From a bacterium (GTDB lineage: Bacteria; Zixibacteria; MSB-5A5; WJJR01), in contig DATMBC010000052.1 in NCBI GenBank assembly GCA_035559435.1, forward strand, positions 1-46,504: a stretch of 46,504 nucleotides of DNA, given 5' to 3'. This document shows positions 33,805 to 43,756 of the stretch, piece by piece. The position numbers and the translations under genes were made by a program. The stretch's first letter is position 1. Each line of letters starts with the position of its first letter. The notes beneath the pieces were generated by a model that saw nothing but the letters and a program-made list of their open reading frames with translations, did not search any database and was not told where the DNA came from.

Positions 33805-35691
33805 ATGCGACCGACGCTGCCGACCAGATTCGCCGCCGTCGCGCTGCTGCTCGGGGCGGCTGCGCCGGCGTTTACGCAGGAGCCGCCGCGCGCCCGTTCC
33901 CCGCAGGATTCCGCCCCGGTCATCAACATCGTCTACCCGCCGCGCGATCAGGTGATCGCCCCGGTCGACTCGACCTTTGTCATTGGCTCGGTGACGCCGG
34001 GCGCCAAGCTCACGATCAACGGCCAGCCGATCGACGTCTACCGCACCGGTGGCTTCCTGGCCTGGGTGAATGTGGAGCCGGGCGACTTCGTTTTTCGTCT
34101 GCGGGCCCGCAACAAGTTTGGCGCCGATTCGCTCGACTTGCCGGTCCGAATCACCGACAACCGACCCATCCCGCCCGAAGAAGGCGCGCGCATCCGCGAC
34201 GGCTCGGCGCGTCCGATCTGGAACCGCACCATTCGTCCCGGCGATGAAGTCCCCGTCAGTTTTGACGGCACCATGGGCGGGACCGCCCGGTTCTGGATCA
34301 TCGCCAAACGCGACACCACCGGCCCGTTTCCCATGACCGAGCTGCGCGCCCGGTCGCTGTCGAGTTTCGAGGCCTACCGGCGCGACGAGATCGCCAACCA
34401 AAGCCCGCTTCTGACCGGCGGTCCGACCCCATCGCGGGGGCGATACCACGGCATCTGGACGGCGCCGGAAAAACTGGACAACGACACGCTCGCGGTGATG
34501 TTCGAACTGCTGGTCGCCTCGCCGAAAGCGGGATCGGCACGCGCCACCGCCACCGGATTGCTCATCCCGGTGCACCATCTCCCGCCGCGCGTGGTCGAAC
34601 TGATCGACTCCATCCAGATTCTCCGAACCGGCCCGCGTATGGGCTACTTCGCCATCAATCAGCCCTATGGCGTGCGCGCCCGCTGGTGGGGCACAAACGG
34701 CCCCTGGACCATCGTCCAGCCCGCCCCTGGTCTGGAGGCCTGGATCGAGACGGAGAAGATGCGCCTGCTTCCGGAGGGCACTCCGATCCCCGAAGCCGTC
34801 ATTCCCCGCCTGAACACCGTCGCGACCGACTCTTCGGTGCGACTTGAGGTCGGGATGTCGGAACGGCTCCCGTTCAAGGTTGCCGTCGACGATGACCTCC
34901 GGGGCGCATCGATCACGCTCTATGGCGCGATCTCGAACACCGACTGGATCGAGCGCGATTCGGTCGATGACCTCTTCGCCGATATCGCCTGGGCCCAGCC
35001 GGAGCCGAAGATCTATCGCATCGATGTCGAACTCACCGAGCCGCTCTGGGGCTATGACACACGCTATGAGGATAGCCGTTTTGTCTTCGAAGTCTACCGC
35101 TCGCCGTTGCGCGACTCAACGCTCGACGGCCTGACCATCTGTGTCGATCCGGGCCACTCGGCCGATCCCGGTTCGGTCGGGCCCACCGGGCTGGTTGAAA
35201 AGGACGCCAATTTGAAGATTGCGCGCGCGCTGGTGGCGCAGTTGCAGGCCATGGGCGCGCAGGTCATCATGACCCGCACCGGCAATGAGGATGTTCCCTT
35301 GGCGCAACGGCCCGGGATCGCCTTCAACGGCGGCGCCGACATCTATGTCTCGGTGCACAACAACGCCGTCCCCGACGGGGTCGATCCCCGCCGTCGCAAC
35401 GGCACCAGCGTCTACTACCATCATCCGCACAGCCGCGCCCTCGCGACGGCCGTCCACCGCCGGACGCGCGCGGCCACCGGGTTGGCCGACTATGGCCTCA
35501 CGCAGGCCAACTTCGCGGTCATCCGTCCGCCGCAGTATCCGTCCGTCCTGGTCGAGTGCGCCTTCATCATCCTCCCCGAGCAGGAGGAAATGCTCGACAA
35601 CGACGCCTTCACCACGCGCACCGCGCATGGCATCGCCGATGGCATCCTCGAGTTTGTGCGCGAACGCTTTCGCGTGCGCCGCTCCGATTAA
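33805..35691 (+). CDS. N-acetylmuramoyl-L-alanine amidase (Amidase_3) with long N-terminal extension
   Basis: This 628-residue exported enzyme cuts the bond between MurNAc and the peptide in peptidoglycan. After a signal peptide (FAAVALLLGAAAPAFTQ) come about 420 residues of beta-rich sequence. It opens with an Ig-like stretch (VIAPVDSTFVIGSVTPGAKL) of the kind that binds surfaces or partners. The catalytic domain occupies residues 440-625 and has all zinc-site and catalytic residues: His451 in VDPGHS, Glu465 in GLVEKDANL, His518 in YVSVHNNAV and Glu584 in LVECAFI. The ATG at 33805 is chosen since earlier in-frame starts lie before or inside the terminator. Its stop lies two bases from that of the convergent permease gene. 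Confidence 0.9.
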   Translation: MRPTLPTRFAAVALLLGAAAPAFTQEPPRARSPQDSAPVINIVYPPRDQVIAPVDSTFVIGSVTPGAKLTINGQPIDVYRTGGFLAWVNVEPGDFVFRLRARNKFGADSLDLPVRITDNRPIPPEEGARIRDGSARPIWNRTIRPGDEVPVSFDGTMGGTARFWIIAKRDTTGPFPMTELRARSLSSFEAYRRDEIANQSPLLTGGPTPSRGRYHGIWTAPEKLDNDTLAVMFELLVASPKAGSARATATGLLIPVHHLPPRVVELIDSIQILRTGPRMGYFAINQPYGVRARWWGTNGPWTIVQPAPGLEAWIETEKMRLLPEGTPIPEAVIPRLNTVATDSSVRLEVGMSERLPFKVAVDDDLRGASITLYGAISNTDWIERDSVDDLFADIAWAQPEPKIYRIDVELTEPLWGYDTRYEDSRFVFEVYRSPLRDSTLDGLTICVDPGHSADPGSVGPTGLVEKDANLKIARALVAQLQAMGAQVIMTRTGNEDVPLAQRPGIAFNGGADIYVSVHNNAVPDGVDPRRRNGTSVYYHHPHSRALATAVHRRTRAATGLADYGLTQANFAVIRPPQYPSVLVECAFIILPEQEEMLDNDAFTTRTAHGIADGILEFVRERFRVRRSD

Positions 35692-35693
35692 CC

Positions 35694-36530
35694 CTACCGC
35701 TTGACCGCGCCCGCGGTCAGTCCGGCGATGATCTGCCGCTGGAAAAACAGAAAGACGAGAATCACCGGAATGGTGGCCAGCGTCGCCGCCGCGAACAGAT
35801 GCGGACGGTCCACTCCCTGGTAGCCACGGAACATCGCCAGCGCCACGGGCAGCGTGCGCGCCTTGTCCCCGGTGAGGATGAAGGGGAAGAGGAAGGAATT
35901 CCAGGTCAGCCAGAAGATCTGCACCGCCAGCACCGCCAGCGTCGGACGGCACAGCGGCATCACAATCCGGTAGACAATTCGCCACGGTCCGGCGCCATCG
36001 AGCCGCGCCGCCTCCTCCAACTCGATCGGCACGCCCGAGACCGCGCTTTTGACCAACAACACCCCCAGCGGATGCACCAGCGCCGGCACCGTAATCGCCC
36101 AGAGCGTGTCGTACCAACCGAGTTGGTGAATAAGCGCGAACATCGGCACGATCAGCACATACGGCGGCACCATCAACACCACCACCGCCGCCCAATCCAG
36201 CGCGCCCCGCCCCCAGAAGCGGCGCCGCGCCAGCGCATACCCGACCGGAAAGCAAAGCAGGACATTGCCGATGGTGACAATCACGGCGACCAGCGCCGAG
36301 TTCCACAGGTAGGTCCCGAACGGCATCGAACGGAACAGGTCCGCGTAATTCGACCAACGGGCCCCCTCGCCAAACGGGTTGGCCCAGCGGGCATCGAAAT
36401 GCGGCGACACCGACCCAACCACCATCCAGGCCAGCGGGAAGAGCATTCCCGCCAACAAGAGCAGGAGCGCGCCGGTCAGAATCCAGTCGCCGCGGCAGCG
36501 GCGGCCCGATGGCGGTGTCGCGGGCATCAT
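35694..36530 (-). CDS. Carbohydrate ABC transporter permease, MalG-like
   Basis: This 278-residue inner-membrane protein is one of two permeases of a sugar-type ABC importer (CUT1 family). It has six membrane segments, the first at ILTGALLLLLAGMLFPLAWM. The cytoplasmic loop that docks on the ATPase is the EAA-like motif EEAARLDGAGPWRIVYRIVM. Its ATG overlaps the upstream permease stop in a TGATG junction, with GGAGG just before it, so translation is coupled; a second ATG one codon later is equally possible. It is the last gene of the importer operon, and its stop faces that of the amidase gene with two bases between. Confidence 0.92.
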   Translation of the reverse strand: MMPATPPSGRRCRGDWILTGALLLLLAGMLFPLAWMVVGSVSPHFDARWANPFGEGARWSNYADLFRSMPFGTYLWNSALVAVIVTIGNVLLCFPVGYALARRRFWGRGALDWAAVVVLMVPPYVLIVPMFALIHQLGWYDTLWAITVPALVHPLGVLLVKSAVSGVPIELEEAARLDGAGPWRIVYRIVMPLCRPTLAVLAVQIFWLTWNSFLFPFILTGDKARTLPVALAMFRGYQGVDRPHLFAAATLATIPVILVFLFFQRQIIAGLTAGAVKR

Positions 36531-37420
36531 CAGTCCTCCGCCCCCCGTCCGAAGGACAAAAGTCGAAACTGGATGAGGGCAAAGACGGCAATCAAGGCGA
36601 AGACGATAAACGCCGCGGCCGAAGCGTATCCGAGTTTGAAGCGCTCAAAGCCCATCATGTACACATAGTAGACCGCTGTCGAGGTCGACCCCAGCGGTCC
36701 GCCCTGCGTCATCACGAAGATTTCCGTGAACACCTGGAAACTCTTGATCAGGTTGATCACCACGGCGTAAAGCAAGGTCGGGCGCAGATACGGCCAGGTG
36801 ATTGCCCAGAACCGCTGCCAGGCGGATGCCCCGTGCATTCGCGCATCCTCCACCAGATCGGCGGGAATCGACTGCAATCCGGCCAGGAAGAGGAGCGCAT
36901 AGTATCCGACCGACACCCACACATCCATCACCATGACCGACGCCAGCGCCGTCGATTCGGCGAACAGAAATCCGCGGTCGGGGACCGGCAGTCCGATGAC
37001 GTCGGCCAGGCGGTAGAGGTAGCCGCCCTGCGAGTACAGGTGCGTGAAGACCAGCGCGATCACCACCGTAGCGGTCAGGGTCGGCGCGAAGAACCCGGCG
37101 CGAAACAGACTGCGGCCCCACAGCCGGCGGTTGAGCGCCAGCGCCAGCAGGATCGCCAGCGCGGTCGTCACCGGGACCGTCCCCGCGGTGAAGATCACCG
37201 TGTGCCAGATCGACGACCAGAACTCGCCGCTGCCCAGCACCGCCGCGAAATTCTCCAGCCCCACCCAGCGCCAGCCGCCACGGAAGATGTCGTAGTCGGC
37301 AAACGCGAGCGCCAGCGCGTAGCCGAACGGATAGACCCAGAAGCCGAGGAGGATGACCGCCCAGGGCGAGGCCAAAAGCCAGCCCTGACGGGAGAGTTCA
37401 CCGGAACGCGTGCGGCTCAC
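36530..37420 (-). CDS. Carbohydrate ABC transporter permease, MalF-like
   Basis: This 296-residue permease is the partner of the MalG-like protein. It shows six membrane segments (for example LLASPWAVILLGFWVYPFGY) and the EAA loop EDARMHGASAWQRFWAITWP. The GTG at 37420 is chosen because it overlaps the TGA of the binding-protein gene in a GTGA junction; longer starts would run 50 bases into that gene. It lacks the extra N-terminal membrane segments and large periplasmic loop of E. coli MalF, as most CUT1 permeases do. The transported sugar cannot be read from the sequence. Confidence 0.91.
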   Translation of the reverse strand: MSRTRSGELSRQGWLLASPWAVILLGFWVYPFGYALALAFADYDIFRGGWRWVGLENFAAVLGSGEFWSSIWHTVIFTAGTVPVTTALAILLALALNRRLWGRSLFRAGFFAPTLTATVVIALVFTHLYSQGGYLYRLADVIGLPVPDRGFLFAESTALASVMVMDVWVSVGYYALLFLAGLQSIPADLVEDARMHGASAWQRFWAITWPYLRPTLLYAVVINLIKSFQVFTEIFVMTQGGPLGSTSTAVYYVYMMGFERFKLGYASAAAFIVFALIAVFALIQFRLLSFGRGAED

Positions 37421-38691
37421 TGCGCTTTCTGTTTCTCGTATTCCTGAATGATCGCGTTGATCTCCCCGCACATCTCCGCGAGGACTTGATCGACGGCGAC
37501 TTTCTGGAAGAGCGCTTTCTCCACACCCCGTTCGATGGCCGCTTCGATCTCAACCCAGCGCGGATGCGCCGGCGGCGATTTGGAGTACGCCAACTGCTGG
37601 ATGAAGACACTGCGAACAGAGTCCTCGATAAAGTAGGGGTTCTGCGCCACCTCGGCATGGACCGGGGTCGCGCAACCGGTGGCGATGCAGAGATTGAAGA
37701 TGTGCTTGGGCTGCAGCAGATGCCGCGCCAGATTCAGCGCCGCCACCGGCTCGGCCGCCTTCCGCGGCACCGCCAGGTACTCACCGCCGGCGAACCCCGC
37801 CTGCGACCCCTTGTTCGGACCGGGGAAGGGCATGATAAAGGCGGAAAACTTCAACGAAATCCCCGCGCGCTTGATCCGCTCGTATAGCCAGTCGCCGGAA
37901 AAGTGGTACATGAGCTTGCCGTCCATGAACATGTCGTCGAGAGCCGACTGCTTGTCGACATACTGATGCTGACTCATGTTCACCACAAACTGCAACGCCT
38001 CGCGTCCCGCCTCGGTCTCCAGCGCGCAGACCGACATGTCCTCGGTCAGCACATCGCCGCCCGCCGCCCACAGGAAGGGGAGAAAGCGTTTGTACAGACG
38101 GTGTGGCTCGGCGGCGTTCACCCCGAATCCCCACATCTTCGGCTTTTCCAGTGTGGCGTCTTTGATGTTTTGCAGCAGTTGGCTCCAGACAAACGGTTGC
38201 GGCCGCGCGCTCCCGTACACCAGCGCCGCCGCCTCGTCGTTTTGATAGAAGACCCGTGTCGACAGATACCAGGGCAGGGCATAGCAATTGTCCTGGTAAA
38301 TCGCCGACGGCCACCCGGCCATCGACTCCCGGAGACGCATGCACTCGTCGGTCATCTGCAACAACGCCCCCCGGTCGGCAAACTCGGCGATCCAGTCGGA
38401 CCCCAGTTCGATCAGGTCGGGCACATTGTCGGTGGCAAAGGCCGCCACGATCTTTTGATAGCCGTTGTCCCAGGTCAGGTCGGTGACTTCGACCTTGTAG
38501 AGCGGGTTTTGCGCCTCGAATTCCTCGATCGCCTTGGTGATCACCGCCTTGACCCGCGGCTCGGTCCAAAACTGCCAGAAACGGATGATCTTGCGGCCAT
38601 CTTCGGTGACCGTTTCCTTCCTGCCGCAGCCGATGGAGAAAGCCAGTCCGCAGATCAGCAAGCCGGAAAGCAGGAGTCTGAGCGTCTTCAT
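37417..38691 (-). CDS. Sugar ABC transporter substrate-binding lipoprotein
   Basis: This 424-residue protein is a family 1 extracellular solute-binding protein that brings a ligand to the MalFG-like permeases. The ATG at 38691 gives a lipoprotein signal peptide, LLLSGLLICGLAFSIGC, with lipidation expected at the Cys. The mature protein starts with the usual strand IIRFWQFWTEPRVKAVI and has DNVPDLIELGSDWIAEF, a hinge, and FAGGEYLAVPRKA typical of CUT1 binding proteins. Tyr and Trp are plentiful, which fits sugar stacking. No ATPase gene (MsmK/UgpC type) lies nearby, so a shared ATPase from elsewhere is probably used. The gene is divergent from rpmB. Confidence 0.92.
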   Translation of the reverse strand: MKTLRLLLSGLLICGLAFSIGCGRKETVTEDGRKIIRFWQFWTEPRVKAVITKAIEEFEAQNPLYKVEVTDLTWDNGYQKIVAAFATDNVPDLIELGSDWIAEFADRGALLQMTDECMRLRESMAGWPSAIYQDNCYALPWYLSTRVFYQNDEAAALVYGSARPQPFVWSQLLQNIKDATLEKPKMWGFGVNAAEPHRLYKRFLPFLWAAGGDVLTEDMSVCALETEAGREALQFVVNMSQHQYVDKQSALDDMFMDGKLMYHFSGDWLYERIKRAGISLKFSAFIMPFPGPNKGSQAGFAGGEYLAVPRKAAEPVAALNLARHLLQPKHIFNLCIATGCATPVHAEVAQNPYFIEDSVRSVFIQQLAYSKSPPAHPRWVEIEAAIERGVEKALFQKVAVDQVLAEMCGEINAIIQEYEKQKAQ

Positions 38692-38778
38692 CGTTGGGAA
38701 ACTCGTTGTCCCGCCTACAGATGTCAAGATGGAACCGCGTGGGACGAACTGCGCTGGGCAGTGGGGGCCCGGTTTTAC

Positions 38779-38806
38779 TTGTGTAGCCAATGAGATTGGT
38801 TATATT
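38779..38806 (+). promoter_or_regulatory. Probable promoter of rpmB with small inverted repeat in the spacer
   Basis: TTGTGT at 38779-38784 and TATATT at 38801-38806 are 16 bases apart, about 37 bases before rpmB. The spacer contains CCAAT-GAG-ATTGG, a five-base inverted repeat that could be an operator. The divergent binding-protein gene starts 88 bases to the left. Confidence 0.55.
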
Positions 38807-38842
38807 TAATGTCTGCCCGGAGGGGCTGGAAGGGAAACTCCA

Positions 38843-39043
38843 ATGTCGAAAGTCTGTGCCATTACCGGAAAGCGTCCGCGCGCCGGACATACCGTCTCCC
38901 ACGCCAACAAGAAGGCGAACCGCCGCTTCAATCCCAATCTTGTGACCAAGAAGATCTGGGATCCGGAGAAGAAGCGCTGGGTGCGCGTGCGTCTCTCCAC
39001 CAAGGCGCTCAAGACGCTCGACAAGCGCGGCCTGGTTCTCTAA
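38843..39043 (+). CDS. rpmB: 50S ribosomal protein L28 (bL28)
   Basis: This 66-residue basic protein is a normal-sized L28 of the large ribosomal subunit. It starts MSKVCAITGKRPRAGHTVSH, then NKKANRRFNPNLVTKKIW, as in many bacteria. Only one Cys is present, so it is not the zinc-ribbon form with a full set of four. GGAAGGGAAACTCC before the ATG is the likely ribosome binding site. The gene is alone: it has its own promoter and terminator and is not next to rpmG here. Confidence 0.95.
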   Translation: MSKVCAITGKRPRAGHTVSHANKKANRRFNPNLVTKKIWDPEKKRWVRVRLSTKALKTLDKRGLVL

Positions 39044-39065
39044 CCGGCGCGATCAGATCCGCTCC

Positions 39066-39096
39066 AAACCCCGCCGTCAGGCGGGGTTTTTGTTTT
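39066..39096. terminator. Terminator of rpmB that also overlaps the end of the antiporter gene
   Basis: AACCCCGCC pairs with GGCGGGGTT around a GTCA loop, followed by TTTTTGTTTT on the plus strand. It ends rpmB. The stop codon of the minus-strand antiporter gene lies in the loop (39077-39079). On that strand the stem is followed only by TTTGGAGC, so it would work less well there. Confidence 0.88.
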
Positions 39097-40291
39097 CCGG
39101 TGAGGTCAGGACGTCGCCCGGCATCAATGAATGCGGGGCGTCAAAACTGGGCGATGGCAGTTTGAGAAACAGTCCCGGCAGGAGAGTATTGACGATCGTG
39201 TAGATCATCAGACCGCCGACCAGCGCCGGCGCGGCGTCAAAGCGGTCGCGCAGAATTCCGGCGATGACCAGCGTGAACACCAGGGTCGGAATCATCATCA
39301 GACTGATCCGCATCCCGGTGCGAAGACTCTCGCCGAGGGCCCACCTGCGGTGCAGCGCCACAAGGAGCAGCCGCAGCGGGATTCCGAGGGCGAGGAACGC
39401 GCCGCCGATGGCCAACGCGCCGATTCCGAAGTCGCTGCGCTGCAGCTGGAGTCCGGCATGAAAGAAATAGAATGGCACAAACAACGACGCGAATGACTCG
39501 ACCGCGTGTAACATCTGCTCCGAGCCCACCGCCGGCAGACGCTCGCGAAACCGCTGCGCCGCCACACCCACCACAAAGGCGCCGAGCAGGTAATAGACAC
39601 CCAGCTTCAGCGTGATCATGGCGCACACCACCGCCACCATCACCAAAAAGGCGAACTCCGACCTGGGCGCATAGGGCACAATCACCGCCGCGAAAAAGCG
39701 AAAGGCCATCGGCACGAGGATGATCATCCCGATCAGGACCAGCGATGATGTCGCCAATCGGCTGAGTGATTCGGCCTGCAGGATGACAAACAGCAACACC
39801 AGTGCCACCATCTCGGTGGCGATCACCTTCGATTTAATCCAGAACCGCTCGCGGTCGCTGGCGCCAAAGCCCTTCAGCGAATCGAGGATGAATCCGCCCG
39901 ACGGAGTCAGGAGCGCCAGCGCGACCAGCGCCGCGGCCCGCCAGCCCAGTTCCAGAAGTGGACTGAGCGCCGCCATCGCCGCGGCCACCAAGCCCAACCG
40001 GATGACGACGTGCTGTGCCACCACCGCGGCCCCATGACGCAACTCATCGAAGTCAACGTCCAACCCGGCAAAGAGAAACAGCGCGACAATCCCGAAGGTC
40101 GACAGAAGCTCGATCGTGTGATCATGGGGGAAGAGCCCAAACCCCATCCCGGCCAGCGCCCCAAGCCCGAAACTGGTGATCGCCGTGGGGATGCGAAACC
40201 GCAACAGGATGCGAGGCAGGACAAACAGCGCGAACAGGAGGATGACATACATCACCTCCCGGGTGAGAAACGTGGGCAGCGACACACTCAT
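39077..40291 (-). CDS. CPA2-type cation:proton antiporter
   Basis: This 404-residue protein has about 12-13 membrane segments and belongs to the KefB/GerN-like sodium or potassium/proton exchangers. Marks are VILLFALFVLPRILLRFRIP, LGALAGMGFG, FLFAGLDVDFDELR and the unwound-helix region ALLTPSGGFILDSL. It lacks the C-terminal nucleotide-binding RCK domain of KefB/KefC, so it is a short form. The ion cannot be told from the sequence. The ATG at 40291 lies one base after the ligA stop, so the two genes are cotranscribed. The last codons form part of the rpmB terminator stem. Confidence 0.88.
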   Translation of the reverse strand: MSVSLPTFLTREVMYVILLFALFVLPRILLRFRIPTAITSFGLGALAGMGFGLFPHDHTIELLSTFGIVALFLFAGLDVDFDELRHGAAVVAQHVVIRLGLVAAAMAALSPLLELGWRAAALVALALLTPSGGFILDSLKGFGASDRERFWIKSKVIATEMVALVLLFVILQAESLSRLATSSLVLIGMIILVPMAFRFFAAVIVPYAPRSEFAFLVMVAVVCAMITLKLGVYYLLGAFVVGVAAQRFRERLPAVGSEQMLHAVESFASLFVPFYFFHAGLQLQRSDFGIGALAIGGAFLALGIPLRLLLVALHRRWALGESLRTGMRISLMMIPTLVFTLVIAGILRDRFDAAPALVGGLMIYTIVNTLLPGLFLKLPSPSFDAPHSLMPGDVLTSPENKNPA

Positions 40292-40292
40292 G

Positions 40293-42449
<2,157 letters not shown>

Positions 42450-42459
42450 TCATTTACTG

Positions 42460-42477
42460 ACCGGCCTATGGGCCGGT
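42460..42477 (+). promoter_or_regulatory. Inverted repeat in the ligA-tolQ divergent region
   Basis: ACCGGCC and GGCCGGT flank TATG as perfect seven-base arms. The site lies 16 bases before the -35 box of the tolQ promoter and could bind a regulator or form a short hairpin. A related ACCGGCCGGT palindrome is in the serS promoter. Confidence 0.4.
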
Positions 42478-42492
42478 CCGGTTCGTTTACCC

Positions 42493-42523
42493 TTGACTGA
42501 TTTGGCGTCCCGAGGGATATACG
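42493..42523 (+). promoter_or_regulatory. Probable promoter of the tol-pal operon
   Basis: TTGACT at 42493-42498 is followed by the AT-rich GATATACG at 42516-42523. The -10 box could be GATATA (17-base spacer) or TATACG (19-base spacer). The tolQ start follows about 67 bases later. Confidence 0.5.
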
Positions 42524-42589
42524 CTTGATTGTGTGCGTCCCGGTGGACACCCACCACGGGGCGACGAACAACCTACAGGGAGGGCGCGC

Positions 42590-43354
42590 TTGTTGGGCCT
42601 ATCATCAATTCCGGGGATCCCGACCCCGGCCATCATCGGGGGCAGCATCTGGGACATTCTGGCCGGATCCAGCGGGTTTTCACTCCTGATTCTATCCGTG
42701 TTGCTGGTGCTCTCGATTGTCTCGTGGGCGGTCATCTTCCTCAAATGGCGCAGCTTCAAGCGCGTGACCGCCGACAGCGCCCGTTTCCGACTGCTGTTTC
42801 GCAAGGGGCGCCGTCTCAGCGACCGCATGACCGCGCTGTCGGCCCTGCAACACATGCCGCACTGGCGCGTGATCGATGCCGGTTATGCCGAAGCGGTCGC
42901 CTTCACCGAGCAGAACCGCGGCGTGCGCTCCGGTGACGCCGCCGGCTTCGATCTGACGCCCGAACAGAAAAAGGCGGTCTCCGACACGCTCGAGCGCGTG
43001 GCGCAGGAGGAGATCGGCCGTCTGGAAGAGTGGACGATCTTTCTGGCAACCACCGCCAACGCGTCTCCGTTCCTCGGTCTTCTGGGCACCTGCTGGGGCA
43101 TCATGAATTCCTTCATGGGCATCGGCGCCACGGGGTCGGCTTCGCTGGTCGTCGTCGCCCCCGGCATCGCCGAGGCGCTGATCGCCACGGTCGTTGGGTT
43201 GGCCGCCGCCATACCCGCGGTCATCGCCTACAACTGGTGTGTCCGCCGGCTGCGGGTCATTTCCGATGACCTCTCGAATCTGTCGCTGGAATTTCTGACC
43301 GAATTGACGCGGGAGAATGTCCGTGAAACGTCAGAGCTATCACGCTCTCTCTGA
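42590..43354 (+). CDS. tolQ: TolQ/ExbB-family proton channel subunit
   Basis: This 254-residue inner-membrane protein forms the proton-driven motor with TolR. It has three membrane segments: LLILSVLLVLSIVSWAVIFL near the N-terminus, and the pair ATTANASPFLGLLGTCWGIM and EALIATVVGLAAAIPAVIAY that hold the family signature. The start is taken as TTG at 42590, since AGGGAGGG ends six bases before it; a GTG at 42533 is possible but lies before the ribosome binding site and adds a basic, Pro-rich stretch unlike TolQ. The C-terminus overlaps tolR. Gene order tolQ-tolR-tonB-tolB-pal makes this a Tol rather than Exb system. Confidence 0.93.
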   Translation: MLGLSSIPGIPTPAIIGGSIWDILAGSSGFSLLILSVLLVLSIVSWAVIFLKWRSFKRVTADSARFRLLFRKGRRLSDRMTALSALQHMPHWRVIDAGYAEAVAFTEQNRGVRSGDAAGFDLTPEQKKAVSDTLERVAQEEIGRLEEWTIFLATTANASPFLGLLGTCWGIMNSFMGIGATGSASLVVVAPGIAEALIATVVGLAAAIPAVIAYNWCVRRLRVISDDLSNLSLEFLTELTRENVRETSELSRSL

Positions 43355-43748
43355 GATCAACGTCACCAACCTGGTCGACGTGGTCCTGGTGCTGCTGATC
43401 ATCTTCATGGTGACCGCGCCGCTCCTGCAAAGCGGCATCGATGTCCGTCTGCCGCAGACCGCCACCGCCGCCGATGAGCCGTCGGAGGGGATTGTCGTCA
43501 CCATCACCAAGGAGGGCGGCGTCTTCGTCAATGATGTCTACCGCACCGCCCAGCAATGGGAGGAGGAACTCGGCCGCCTGATCCGCAACAAACCCGGATC
43601 GAAGGCCTATATCCGCGCCGATGCCGAGGTCAATTACGGCCTGGTGGTTGAAATCCTCGGCATCATGAAGAAATTGGGACTCAATGACGTCGGTCTGGTC
43701 ACCCAGCCGTCCCTGAAGGAGATGCCCCCGCCGGTAAAGTGGGGATAG
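43317..43748 (+). CDS. tolR: TolR/ExbD-family protein
   Basis: This 143-residue protein has one N-terminal membrane helix, TNLVDVVLVLLIIFMVTAP, with the conserved proton-relay Asp21, then a periplasmic domain with VFVNDVYRTAQQWEEEL and IRADAEVNYGLVVEIL, all TolR/ExbD marks. It works with TolQ to energise the TonB/TolA-like protein. The ATG at 43317 overlaps tolQ by 38 bases, but GGGAG lies directly before it; a GTG at 43323 has better spacing and could be the true start. The tail ends about 8 bases before the next gene. Confidence 0.93.
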   Translation: MSVKRQSYHALSEINVTNLVDVVLVLLIIFMVTAPLLQSGIDVRLPQTATAADEPSEGIVVTITKEGGVFVNDVYRTAQQWEEELGRLIRNKPGSKAYIRADAEVNYGLVVEILGIMKKLGLNDVGLVTQPSLKEMPPPVKWG

Positions 43749-43756
43749 GGGGCACT

